A stretch of DNA of 64,000 nucleotides from Hymenobacter perfusus (lineage in GTDB: Bacteria; Bacteroidota; Bacteroidia; Cytophagales; Hymenobacteraceae): assembly GCF_003944765.1 (NCBI RefSeq), contig NZ_RWIU01000001.1, positions 310,001 through 374,000 on the forward strand, given 5' to 3'. Shown piece after piece: positions 1 to 7,106 of this stretch (within the stretch, counting starts at the first letter, position 1; the number at the start of each line of letters is the position of its first letter). The notes under the pieces are model-generated. The model searched no databases. It was given only the letters and a program-made list of their open reading frames with translations, and was not told the origin of the DNA. A program made the translations under genes and the position numbers.

Positions 1-299
1 AGGTGCCGGTAGTGGAAAAAGTATCGGAAACCGATTACCGCGTGAATACGGCTACCCCGATTTCTGACGCCAACGAGTATCTGCCCTATCCGCTGCCCGA
101 GGGCGACGACTATGAAACGGTAGGCGGTCTGCTCAATGTGCTTTATGGCAACATCCCGGAAGTAGGCGACGTGGCCATGCTCGATAACTACGAGTTCCGG
201 GTGCTGAAACGCTCCCGGCGCTCCGTGGAGCTCGTGCAGCTGCGCGTGACAACAGCGGAGGAGCGGCTGGAAGACAACGGCGAAACGCTGACACTCTAG
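1..299 (+). CDS. CorC/HlyC (GldE-type) protein, C-terminal end
   Basis: This is the 3' end of a gene that begins before the window; the frame is open from base 3 and 98 residues are visible. The visible part reads like the transporter-associated CorC_HlyC domain that closes CBS-domain membrane proteins of the hemolysin C/CorC family: an acidic EGDDYETVGGLL helix, a GxIPEVGD turn, then a YEFRVLKRSRRSVELVQLRV beta hairpin. In Bacteroidota the gliding protein GldE ends in the same domain, so this may be GldE or a paralogue; the membrane and CBS parts are outside the window. It ends just before a perfect palindrome that probably terminates it. Confidence 0.75.
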   Translation, partial: VPVVEKVSETDYRVNTATPISDANEYLPYPLPEGDDYETVGGLLNVLYGNIPEVGDVAMLDNYEFRVLKRSRRSVELVQLRVTTAEERLEDNGETLTL

Positions 300-310
300 C
301 CCGACTCAAT

Positions 311-370
311 CCGCACCAGAATGCACAAAAAAGCCTCCGTACGGAGGCTTTTTTGTGCATTCTGGTGCGG
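311..370. terminator. Perfect 60-bp palindrome, bidirectional terminator
   Basis: Bases 311-340 and 341-370 are exact reverse complements with no spacer, so either strand can fold into a 30-bp hairpin. The core is A6-GCCTCCG / CGGAGGC-T6, a classic intrinsic terminator usable in both directions between two converging genes. The outer part (CCGCACCAGAATGCAC) extends it well beyond what termination needs. Confidence 0.85.
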
Positions 371-375
371 CAAGA

Positions 376-900
376 CTATTGTGGCTCCGGCCGGAACCAG
401 CCGGCGTACATCACATAGTTGGCAGCCGTTTGCTGCATCCCGGCTCGCTGGGCTTCACTCACGGGCTTGATTTTTCGCGCTGGCACCCCGGCGTACAGAT
501 AGCCCGATTCGCACTGTGTATTTTCCAGCACTACGGCCCCGGCCGCAATAATGCACCCCGCCCCCACTACGGCCTGGTCCATTACAATGGCTCCCATCCC
601 AATGAGCACGTCATCTTCCACGGTGCAGCCGTGCACAATGGCTTTGTGGCCGATGCTGACGCGGGAACCGATGATGGTGGCCGCCTTCTGGTAGGTGCAG
701 TGAATCACGGCCCCATCCTGAATATTGGTCTGGTCGCCGACGCGGATACTGTTCACATCACCGCGCACCACGGCATTGAACCACACGGTACAGTCGCGCC
801 CCAGCGTCACGTCGCCCACTATGGTGGCGTTGTCGGCCAGGTAGCAGTCGGGGCCGATTTCGGGGTATTTTCCCTGAACGGGTAGAATAAGAGCAGGCAT
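376..900 (-). CDS. Gamma-carbonic anhydrase family protein
   Basis: A 174-residue left-handed beta-helix protein of the gamma-carbonic anhydrase/YrdA/PaaY family, a cytoplasmic trimer that binds metal between subunits. The hexapeptide rungs run through most of the length (for example IVGDVTLG, VWFNAVVRGD, IGMGAIV). The metal-ligand pattern is present: RGDVNSIRVGDQTNIQDG followed by VIH and then SIGHKAIVHG, which supplies the three conserved histidines. The start at 900 (MPALILPVQGKYPEIG) matches the family; the frame is open upstream to 987 but that extension is proline-rich and looks non-coding. Activity cannot be told from sequence, since many members are not active anhydrases. Confidence 0.88.
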   Translation of the reverse strand: MPALILPVQGKYPEIGPDCYLADNATIVGDVTLGRDCTVWFNAVVRGDVNSIRVGDQTNIQDGAVIHCTYQKAATIIGSRVSIGHKAIVHGCTVEDDVLIGMGAIVMDQAVVGAGCIIAAGAVVLENTQCESGYLYAGVPARKIKPVSEAQRAGMQQTAANYVMYAGWFRPEPQ

Positions 901-994
901 TCGGGTAGTGTTGGGGAGTTTAAGAGTCGGGAAGTTGGCAATTGGGCGGGCCGGACTGCTTGCGCGGGCAGATGGGCAACTGCACATGGCCTCG

Positions 995-2038
995 CTACCG
1001 CGTCAGCATGCGCTTCCAGGTACCTTTTTCCCAGTTGTACTTGAGGGTGCTGGGTAAGGCCTGCCAGAAATATTTGCTGGTTTCCACGGCAAAGCTGGGC
1101 TGCATGTAGCAGTTGATGGTGCAGCCTTCGCACTGCGGCAGCCGGCCTTCCAGCGCTACCAAACGGCGCACCTCGGCTGAGTTGTACAGCGCGTGCAGGC
1201 CACCTTCGATGGGGAATTTCTGCTCGCCCAGGTGGTAGCAGGGCAGTACCAGCTCATTGCTGGGGGAGATAACCAGCGTGGTACTGGCCGCCCGGCACAC
1301 CGGTGCCGCGACGTGGTTACCTCCGTCGCGACGTAGCTGGATGAAGGCTTCGTTCAGGTACACGCCGGGCCGCTTGCCAAAGGCCGAGAGGTAATCCAGC
1401 TCGGCGGGCGTGAGCTGTTCGCCGGCGGCCACGGCGTTGTACTCGAAGGCCGGGTTGAGGATCAGGACCAGCTTATTAGGCCGGGTGATTTCGTGGTATA
1501 CCCGCTCCAGATCCTTTAGATTCTCGCGGAACACCGTGAACAGCACGTCGGGCCGCTCGCCCAGCTCCCGCGCCACCCGAATGCTTTCCAGCACGAAATC
1601 AAAGCACGCTACGCCCCGGCCTTTGTCGTGGACTTCTTTTTCTGATGAATCAAGCGAGAAATGCAGCATATCTACCTTTCCGCGCAGCCGCTCAGCGTAT
1701 TTCGGGTACAGCAGGCAGTTGGTGGTCAGCGTCGTGATAAAGCCCATATCATGCGCTAAGCCTACAAACTCATGAATCTGGCGGTGTAGCAGCGGCTCGC
1801 CACCCGTAAAGTCCACCACCGACACGCCCAGCCGCTTCAGGTCGCGCAGGTTCTGCTCCACATCGGCCAGGGTAATGTAGGGCGAGGGTTTTTCCCAGAT
1901 GTCGCAGAAGGAGCACTTGGCATTGCACCGGTAGGTGACGTAGTAATTGCACAGGACCGGATGATTGACTAAGCGCATGGCCTGTTCGTGATTATAAGGT
2001 GCTCGTTTTTCGTGGTCAGGCTGTTGCTGACTACGCAT
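995..2038 (-). CDS. Radical SAM protein with SPASM-like C-terminus
   Basis: A radical S-adenosylmethionine enzyme of 347 residues. The [4Fe-4S] motif CxxxCxxC is at Cys38, Cys42 and Cys45, followed by the GGEPLL segment that binds SAM. Extra cysteines near the C-terminus (VCRAA, LPCYH, QCEGCTINC) resemble a SPASM/Twitch auxiliary cluster, usual in enzymes that modify peptides or act in cofactor synthesis. A start at 1978 (MRLVNHPVLCNYYVTYRC) would begin closer to the conserved core and is equally possible. The gene stands alone with no precursor peptide beside it, so the substrate is unknown. Confidence 0.85.
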   Translation of the reverse strand: MRSQQQPDHEKRAPYNHEQAMRLVNHPVLCNYYVTYRCNAKCSFCDIWEKPSPYITLADVEQNLRDLKRLGVSVVDFTGGEPLLHRQIHEFVGLAHDMGFITTLTTNCLLYPKYAERLRGKVDMLHFSLDSSEKEVHDKGRGVACFDFVLESIRVARELGERPDVLFTVFRENLKDLERVYHEITRPNKLVLILNPAFEYNAVAAGEQLTPAELDYLSAFGKRPGVYLNEAFIQLRRDGGNHVAAPVCRAASTTLVISPSNELVLPCYHLGEQKFPIEGGLHALYNSAEVRRLVALEGRLPQCEGCTINCYMQPSFAVETSKYFWQALPSTLKYNWEKGTWKRMLTR

Positions 2039-2298
2039 TTTCTAGCGGGAGGCGACTAACACGTCGGATGCTACCAGTCCCCCCCCAATTATTGCACAAC
2101 GGAGAGCAGACAACAAATAACGGCAAACCAAGCAAGGTCCTCCCGGGAAACGGACAAACGGAATCCGGTGGAGCCGCTAACCACCGTTCTATAACCGCAG
2201 GCTTCTCGCCCAGGAAGCAAGACAAGGTGCACTACCTATTTGGGCGGTTGCCACCACGGTTCAACTTTATCCAGCTTACTCAGACAGGCCACCTCAGG

Positions 2299-2682
2299 CT
2301 ACTCTGCCAGATTCCCGCACATGAATGTGGTTTGTTCCGGCTCGGTGCGCTCCAGTAGGCGGGCCCGGTGCGTAAGCCCCCAGCTGCGCAGCGTGGCAAT
2401 AACGTCCTCGAAGGTATCACCGTACGCCGTCAGACTGTACTCAACCGTTACGGGCGTAGTCGCGCAGACGATACGCTGTACCAGCTCATTTACCTCCAGG
2501 CCTTTCAGCTCTTTGGAAAGGGTCCGAGGGGTAATGCCTTCCAGCAGCCGCTCCAGCTCATTGAACTTCCGGCTTCGGACAGCCAGCGCAACGAGCAGGG
2601 GCACTTTCCACTTACCGGCCAGCAGCTCCAGCACATCACGTACGGGCCGGACGTAGTGGATGCATTCTTCCTTTTTAGGCAT
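2299..2682 (-). CDS. HxlR-family transcriptional regulator
   Basis: A 127-residue winged-helix regulator of the HxlR family. The family signature is clear: an N-terminal Cys before the helix (EECIHYVRPVRDVLELLAGKWKVPLL), then FNELERLLEGITPRTLSKELKGLE as recognition helix, and VEYSLTAYGD as wing. HxlR proteins are dimers that often sense electrophiles or redox state and repress a neighbouring gene. It is divergent from an NmrA-type oxidoreductase, with two palindromes in the shared spacer. The frame is open to 2802, but the start at 2682 fits the family and leaves the operator region free. Confidence 0.88.
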   Translation of the reverse strand: MPKKEECIHYVRPVRDVLELLAGKWKVPLLVALAVRSRKFNELERLLEGITPRTLSKELKGLEVNELVQRIVCATTPVTVEYSLTAYGDTFEDVIATLRSWGLTHRARLLERTEPEQTTFMCGNLAE

Positions 2683-2707
2683 AAAAACACGGGGTAATGA
2701 AACCGGC

Positions 2708-2743
2708 ACTATCCGCCAGGATAGTAGTATCCGGCGGGATAGT
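2708..2743. promoter_or_regulatory. Tandem palindromes, candidate HxlR operator
   Basis: The first palindrome, ACTATCC-GCCA-GGATAGT, spans 2708-2725. The second, AGTATCC-GGCG-GGATAGT, spans 2726-2743. Their centres are 18 bp apart, in the 126-bp spacer between the divergent HxlR regulator and the NmrA-type oxidoreductase. Two adjacent sites for a dimeric winged-helix repressor are the natural reading. Confidence 0.7.
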
Positions 2744-2808
2744 GATGGTTCGGGAGGGGGAAACAGGCCGTAATGTTGTGCTCCGTTTACGCCACTCAAC
2801 AACCGAAC

Positions 2809-3705
2809 ATGAAGGTACTAGTTTACGGGGCCACCGGCTCCCAGCAATTTCCCGTTCTGGCGGCCCTGCAGCAAAAGGGAGCTCAGGTATACGCCACTAC
2901 CAGCTCCGAAACCGGCGTGGCCACACTCACGCAGGTCGGCGTTACGCCCGTGCAGGCCAACCTGGCAGATGCGGCGCGTCTCCGCGAGGTCACCGAAGGC
3001 ATGGATGCGGTGTCGCTGCTCATTCCGGTATCCCTGCCCAATCCGGCCGATGGCGTGCAGTATGCCAAACACGCTATTGACGCGGCCAGGCAGGCGGCCG
3101 TCAAAATCCTGGTCTGGAACACCAGCGGGTTTCTCGTGCCGCACAAAACCGGCGCCCCCACCATCGACGGCAAACAGGAAATCAAGGCGTATCTGCAGGC
3201 CAGTGGCGTGCCCTACATCCTGATAGAGCCATCCGTGTACGCCGAAAACCTACTGGCCCCCTACACCGTCAACTACATCCGAAAAGCGCGGCAGGTGGCG
3301 TACCCTACTCTGGAGGAGATGCCCATCGGCTGGATTACCTCGCGCGATGTAGGCGCGCTGGTAGCCGATGCCATCTACCACCCCGAGCTGGCCGGGCAGT
3401 CGTTCCGAGTGAGCGGCCTCGAAAACCTGACTGGCGATGCGCTGGCGGCCAAGTTCTCGGCCGGGCTGGGCGAGCCCATCAGCTACTATGCCATGCCGCC
3501 GCGCGAGTTTGGCGACATCCTCAAAACCTTCATTCCCGAAGACGCCGCCCGCGGCGTGGAGGGCTTCTACCAAAGCATGGTGGACAACCGACCGTTCCCG
3601 ACCTTGTTCTCAGAAGAAATGCCCGCTGTTCTGGCCAAGCTACCCGTGGCTATGACGCCCATTGAAGAGTGGGTCAGGCAGCACAAAACAGCTTTCCTGG
3701 GCTAA
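2809..3705 (+). CDS. NmrA-like NAD(P)-binding oxidoreductase
   Basis: A 298-residue atypical short-chain dehydrogenase of the NmrA/SDRa group (quinone oxidoreductase 2-like). The Rossmann motif GATGSQ lies right at the N-terminus (MKVLVYGATGSQ), followed by substrate-side elements such as ILVWNTSG and GVPYILIEPSVYAENLL. Members use NAD(P)H to reduce quinones or aldehydes, or act as redox sensors. An ATG at 2773 would add 12 residues but the motif position favours 2809. Its divergent pairing with an HxlR regulator is a common bacterial module for electrophile-induced detoxification; that role is inferred. Confidence 0.87.
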   Translation: MKVLVYGATGSQQFPVLAALQQKGAQVYATTSSETGVATLTQVGVTPVQANLADAARLREVTEGMDAVSLLIPVSLPNPADGVQYAKHAIDAARQAAVKILVWNTSGFLVPHKTGAPTIDGKQEIKAYLQASGVPYILIEPSVYAENLLAPYTVNYIRKARQVAYPTLEEMPIGWITSRDVGALVADAIYHPELAGQSFRVSGLENLTGDALAAKFSAGLGEPISYYAMPPREFGDILKTFIPEDAARGVEGFYQSMVDNRPFPTLFSEEMPAVLAKLPVAMTPIEEWVRQHKTAFLG

Positions 3706-3727
3706 TCTGGCCCGTTCTGGCCTGGGT

Positions 3728-4066
3728 TCAGGCAATATGCACGGCCTCGGTTATGTGGGTCATGGCCCACTGGTCGAGGCTTTGCATGATGGGAACCAGC
3801 CCCGCCCCTTTCGGGGTGAGCTGGTAGCTGACTTCGGGAGGAAAGCCGTTGTGGACCGAGCGCGCTACCAGCCCGGCTTCTTCCAGCTGGCGCAGCTGCA
3901 CCACCAGCACCTTCTTGGATACCCGCGGAATTTCGTGCCACAGCTCGGTAAAGCGCAGTGGGCCAGCCCCCAGGTGATAAAAGATAATCGGCGTCCATTT
4001 GCCCGCCAACAGCTTCAGCGCCACTTTCACCCCGCAGGCATCTATTTCACGATAGGTATGGCGCAT
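3728..4066 (-). CDS. HxlR-family transcriptional regulator
   Basis: A second HxlR-family regulator, 112 residues, with the conserved single Cys near the N-terminus (IDACGVKVALKLLAGKWTPIIFYHL), recognition helix region RFTELWHEIPRVSKKVLVVQLRQLEEAGL and wing EVSYQLTPKG. It converges with the NmrA-like gene and is divergent from the metallo-hydrolase at 4215, which it probably controls. It is only distantly similar to the HxlR protein at 2299, so this is not a recent duplication. Confidence 0.88.
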   Translation of the reverse strand: MRHTYREIDACGVKVALKLLAGKWTPIIFYHLGAGPLRFTELWHEIPRVSKKVLVVQLRQLEEAGLVARSVHNGFPPEVSYQLTPKGAGLVPIMQSLDQWAMTHITEAVHIA

Positions 4067-4164
4067 GGGCAGATCGGGAAAATAAGTGGGTAACCAACAG
4101 GTAAACTTCTTGGGGCAGATGGCAAGTAGCCAGGACCTTTGCCTGGTCGACCAAGGGCACTGGC

Positions 4165-4190
4165 CCGGTCAGGACAACCGGTCAGGACAA
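4165..4190 (+). promoter_or_regulatory. Tandem 13-bp direct repeat upstream of MBL gene
   Basis: CCGGTCAGGACAA occurs twice without a gap (4165-4177 and 4178-4190), 24 bp before the ATG of the metallo-hydrolase and inside the spacer shared with the divergent HxlR gene. It may be an operator half-site pair or a short duplication. Confidence 0.45.
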
Positions 4191-4214
4191 TTTACTACAC
4201 AACTACTTCCCGCA

Positions 4215-4979
4215 ATGCAAGTTCAATTCATCCGCAACGCCTCCCTGCTGCTGCAAGTGGCGGGCAAAACCATTTTGGTCGACCCCATGCTGGCTCCGCA
4301 GGGCCAGTACGACCCGGCACCCATGTCGGACAACGACCGGCGTATTCCACTCGTCGACTTACCATTTCCAGCCGACGAGTTGCCCGAGTGGCTGCGTGCC
4401 GTTGATGCCGTCCTGATTACCCATACCCACCCCGACCATTGGGATGCGCTGGCCCAGGAGCTGCTCGATAAGCAGTTGCCGCTGCTATGCCAGCCCGCCG
4501 ACACCAGGCTGCTGCAGGAACAGGGTTTTGCGCAGGTTCTCCCCATTGAGGACGAGTTGGAATGGGAAGGCATCCGCTTTTACCGCACCACGGGCCAGCA
4601 CGGCACCGGCGAAGTAGGCGTAATGATGGGCACCGTATCGGGGTTTGTGGTGGAAGCCGAGCAGACGCGCCTATACATTGCCGGCGACACCATTTGGTGC
4701 GACGACGTCCGCGAGGCACTTACCCATTACCAGCCCAATAACGTAGTGGTTAACGCGGGTGGCACCCGCTTCACAATGGGCGCCCCCATCACCATGACGG
4801 CCGCCGAGGTGATACAAACAGCCCGCTTTGCGCCCCAGGCCACCGTGTACGCTGTGCATATGGAAGCCGTCAACCATGCCCCCGAGGACCGGGCGCTGGT
4901 ACGCGCCCTGGCCACCCAGGAGAGCCTGTCAAGTAGGGTAATTGCCCCAAATGATGGCGAATGGGTAACGCTGGGTTAA
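4215..4979 (+). CDS. MBL-fold metal-dependent hydrolase
   Basis: A 254-residue metallo-beta-lactamase-fold protein of the UlaG/YtnP-like L-ascorbate-6-phosphate lactonase-related group. The dinuclear zinc motif HTHPDHWD is near residue 75, and later ligands are seen in TTGQHGTG, IAGDTIWC and AVHMEAVNH. No signal peptide, so it is cytoplasmic. The frame is open back to 4086, but the ATG at 4215 begins the family's usual first strand (MQVQFIRNASLLLQV) and follows the tandem repeat. Substrate unknown; pairing with a divergent HxlR regulator suggests inducible detoxification or signal breakdown. Confidence 0.85.
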   Translation: MQVQFIRNASLLLQVAGKTILVDPMLAPQGQYDPAPMSDNDRRIPLVDLPFPADELPEWLRAVDAVLITHTHPDHWDALAQELLDKQLPLLCQPADTRLLQEQGFAQVLPIEDELEWEGIRFYRTTGQHGTGEVGVMMGTVSGFVVEAEQTRLYIAGDTIWCDDVREALTHYQPNNVVVNAGGTRFTMGAPITMTAAEVIQTARFAPQATVYAVHMEAVNHAPEDRALVRALATQESLSSRVIAPNDGEWVTLG

Positions 4980-4997
4980 TGGCCCTGAAGGGCCATT
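4978..4997 (+). terminator. Short hairpin at end of MBL gene
   Basis: AATGGCCCT-GA-AGGGCCATT is a 9-bp stem that includes the stop codon of the hydrolase. No T-run follows, so it may end transcription only weakly or stabilise the 3' end. Confidence 0.4.
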
Positions 4998-5020
4998 AGC
5001 GTTGATGAAAACTGTCAATC

Positions 5021-5092
5021 TGCGCTTGTCCAAGCGTCTGGATTATGGTGGTAAGTAGTTGCTACCGCAGTCCAGACGCTTTGGCAAGCGCA
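5021..5092. repeat. 22-bp inverted repeat with 28-nt loop
   Basis: Bases 5021-5042 and 5071-5092 pair over 20 of 22 positions (TGCGCTTG..AAGCGTCTGGA on the left arm). It lies in the 205-bp spacer between the hydrolase and the converging endonuclease III gene. No T-run, so it is not an obvious terminator. Confidence 0.7.
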
Positions 5093-5184
5093 TCAGGTGG
5101 TTAGGCTCGGAGAAGTCGTACGGTTATAAAGCCAGTCGAAGCTTGTAGCTGGTCATATTGTCTCTGTTGCTGGGACAACCCCAA

Positions 5185-5946
5185 TCAGTGCGCCAGCTCT
5201 CCCCATGCGGCGTCCCAACGGGCGGGCGTGGCGGCTAATGCGGCGGGCGTAGCCGGGCCATAGTGCTCCAGGTAGTAGTTGCAGAAGCCTTTGAGCGGAC
5301 ACCGCGCACAGTCGGGCTTGGCGAAAAAGCAGATTTTCTGCCCGTGCCAGTAGTTGTGCTTATGGAAGTTGAGCAGCGTCAGCGCATCTTTTGGCAACTG
5401 TTCCAGTAGCACTTGGTGGGCTTTATCGGCGGAAGCTTTGGGACCAATCATCCCCACACGCTGGGCAATGCGGTGCACGTGCGTATCCACGGGTAGCACT
5501 GGCTTATGAAAGTTAAACAGCAGCACCAGCGAGGCCGTTTTCAAACCAATGCCGGGCATATCATTTAGCCACGCCATACCTTTTTCCATCGGCCAGTCGG
5601 CCAGAAAATCCAGCTCGAACGCACCTCGCTCCGCCTGAATGCGACGCAGTATCTCCTGAATACGCGGAGCCTGCGTATCGGGCCAGCGGGTAGTTCGGAT
5701 GGCGTGGGCCAGCTCGGCGGTAGGTGCGGCCAATACCCCGGCCCAGTCGCCAAAGGCCTCCAGCATCCGGTCATATGCTAACTCTTCATCGGCATGCGTA
5801 GTCCGGTGCGAGAGAACCGTGGAAATCAGTTCGCGCATGGGCGACCTGCGCGGGTTGTCCAGGGTGAGCGGTGGGTAAAACTGGTTCAGCAGAACATGAT
5901 TCTGCTGGGTTTTCTCAGCGGCTGGGGCGTTATAGGTAACAGACAT
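5185..5946 (-). CDS. Endonuclease III-family DNA glycosylase
   Basis: A 253-residue HhH-GPD base-excision repair enzyme. The helix-hairpin-helix MPGIGLKTA carries the catalytic Lys136, and the conserved Asp154 is in LPVDTHVHR. The C-terminal iron-sulfur loop is a perfect C-x6-C-x2-C-x5-C at Cys206, 213, 216 and 222. It removes oxidised pyrimidines from DNA and cuts the abasic site. It is somewhat longer than Escherichia coli Nth and may belong to a nth-like subfamily rather than be the only Nth of the cell, so no symbol is given. Confidence 0.9.
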   Translation of the reverse strand: MSVTYNAPAAEKTQQNHVLLNQFYPPLTLDNPRRSPMRELISTVLSHRTTHADEELAYDRMLEAFGDWAGVLAAPTAELAHAIRTTRWPDTQAPRIQEILRRIQAERGAFELDFLADWPMEKGMAWLNDMPGIGLKTASLVLLFNFHKPVLPVDTHVHRIAQRVGMIGPKASADKAHQVLLEQLPKDALTLLNFHKHNYWHGQKICFFAKPDCARCPLKGFCNYYLEHYGPATPAALAATPARWDAAWGELAH

Positions 5947-5979
5947 AAAAGCTACGCGACGGAAGGTATTGGAAACAGT

Positions 5980-6012
5980 ACGGCCCCGCCACCAGACTGG
6001 TGACGGGGCCGT
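5980..6012. terminator. Inverted repeat between OmpA gene and endonuclease III
   Basis: A 16-bp stem with one mismatch and a 1-nt loop (ACGGCCCCGCCACCAG paired with CTGGTGACGGGGCCGT), just downstream of the stop of the OmpA gene at 6037. No strong T-run on the leading side. Confidence 0.55.
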
Positions 6013-6036
6013 CCAAAAATCCTTACTTCCGAGAGC

Positions 6037-6741
6037 TTAGATAGTGCCTTTTTCGGCGGCTTTCTTCAGCTTTTCGTTGGCGAAGATGGCAATTTCCACC
6101 CGGCGGTTGGCCACGCGGCCAGCTTCCGTGGAGTTGTCAGCTACGGGCTGCTTCGAGCCGTAGCCGGTTACCGTGAAGCGCGAGGCATCTACGCCCTGCT
6201 GTTGGGTATAATTGGCGACTGCCTGCGCCCGACGCTGTGAAAGCGGGTCGTTGATGGCATCGGAGCCGCTGGTATCGGTGTGGCCTTCTACGATGACATT
6301 CGTGTCACCGTATTTGACGAGGGTTTTCGCCAGATCCTGGATGTTGGCCTGAGCAGAAGACGTGAGCGACGAAGAGTTTTTGGCAAACAGCAGGCCCGAG
6401 TCGAAGGTAATTTTGATGCCCTCGCCTACACGCTCCACTTTGGCACCCGACATCTCCTTCTGCAGCTCAGCGGCCTGCTTATCCATGCGGCGACCAATAA
6501 GCGCGCCACCGGCACCACCCACGGCAGCCCCAATAATGGCTCCCTTGGCCGTACCCGACTTGCCACCAATTACGCGGCCCAGTACGGCACCGCCCGCCGC
6601 GCCACCCAGGCCACCGATAATGCCGCCTTTGGCCGTTTTGCTCCAGGGTTTCTTGGTAGTAGTCGTTTGGGCCTCAGCGTAGTTGCTGCCCAACAGCAGC
6701 ACCGCCAGTAGCAGCGCGTACAACGAACGAAGATTTTTCAT
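6037..6741 (-). CDS. OmpA-family protein with glycine zipper
   Basis: A 234-residue envelope protein. A signal peptide (MKNLRSLYALLLAVLLLGSNYAEAQ) is followed by a glycine-zipper segment rich in GGxxGG (GGIIGGLGGAAGGAVLG, AAVGGAGGALIG, residues about 38-85), then an OmpA/MotB peptidoglycan-binding domain with VEGHTDTSGSDAIN, SQRRAQAVANY and the NRRVEIAI end. Glycine zippers insert in or lie on membranes; the OmpA domain binds the peptidoglycan stem. The start at 6741 is set by the signal peptide. It is a close paralogue of the next gene at 7107. Confidence 0.88.
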   Translation of the reverse strand: MKNLRSLYALLLAVLLLGSNYAEAQTTTTKKPWSKTAKGGIIGGLGGAAGGAVLGRVIGGKSGTAKGAIIGAAVGGAGGALIGRRMDKQAAELQKEMSGAKVERVGEGIKITFDSGLLFAKNSSSLTSSAQANIQDLAKTLVKYGDTNVIVEGHTDTSGSDAINDPLSQRRAQAVANYTQQQGVDASRFTVTGYGSKQPVADNSTEAGRVANRRVEIAIFANEKLKKAAEKGTI

Positions 6742-7106
6742 GGTTTTGGTAAAGGTTAGAGTGTGTTGGTGTGAAGTAAGCAGAAAATGAGGAGCTAAAC
6801 GGCTCCGGTACAAAACCAGCCCGAAGAATCCGGCTCTGAGCAAAAATTTGCAACCACCTTGCCAAAAACGACAAACCGGCTGTAAATATTATCAAAAACC
6901 TCTTAAACCTGCTTAAACAGGCATTTTCAATTCTTCAGAAAAGCAGAAAAAAAGACACCTACAGCAGACTTCTCCTTTTGTATTCTGCAATACACCACGC
7001 GTAAAAATCCTGTTTTTACCGCTGAGCTTAGTCACTTCGGATAAGGATAAAAACCAGAAAAGCCACCCCAGGCGGAGTGGCTTTTCGTATGGCGCAAACA
7101 GGTTGC
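6742..7106. other. 365-bp spacer between the two OmpA paralogues
   Basis: No gene seen. It is AT-rich compared with its surroundings, as expected for a promoter region of the gene at 6741, and ends with the terminator of the gene at 7107. I found no exact TAnnTTTG box on the minus strand here. Confidence 0.6.
7057..7086 (-). terminator. Terminator of OmpA gene at 7107
   Basis: Stem GAAAAGCCAC (7057-7066) pairs with GTGGCTTTTC (7077-7086), placed 20 bp after the stop codon on the minus strand, with T-rich flank. Confidence 0.75.

Noticed and set aside
900-987. Longer start for the gamma-carbonic anhydrase
   Set aside because: The extra 29 residues are Pro/Ser/Ala-rich and not part of the family; ATG at 900 preferred.
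1999-2358. Open frames in the spacer between radical SAM and HxlR genes
   Set aside because: Both strands give short proteins with no similarity or sensible composition; treated as non-coding.
6935-6955. TCAGAAA and GCAGAAA near the OmpA promoter region
   Set aside because: The spacing is 9 bp, not 11, and no -7 box follows; A-rich chance match.
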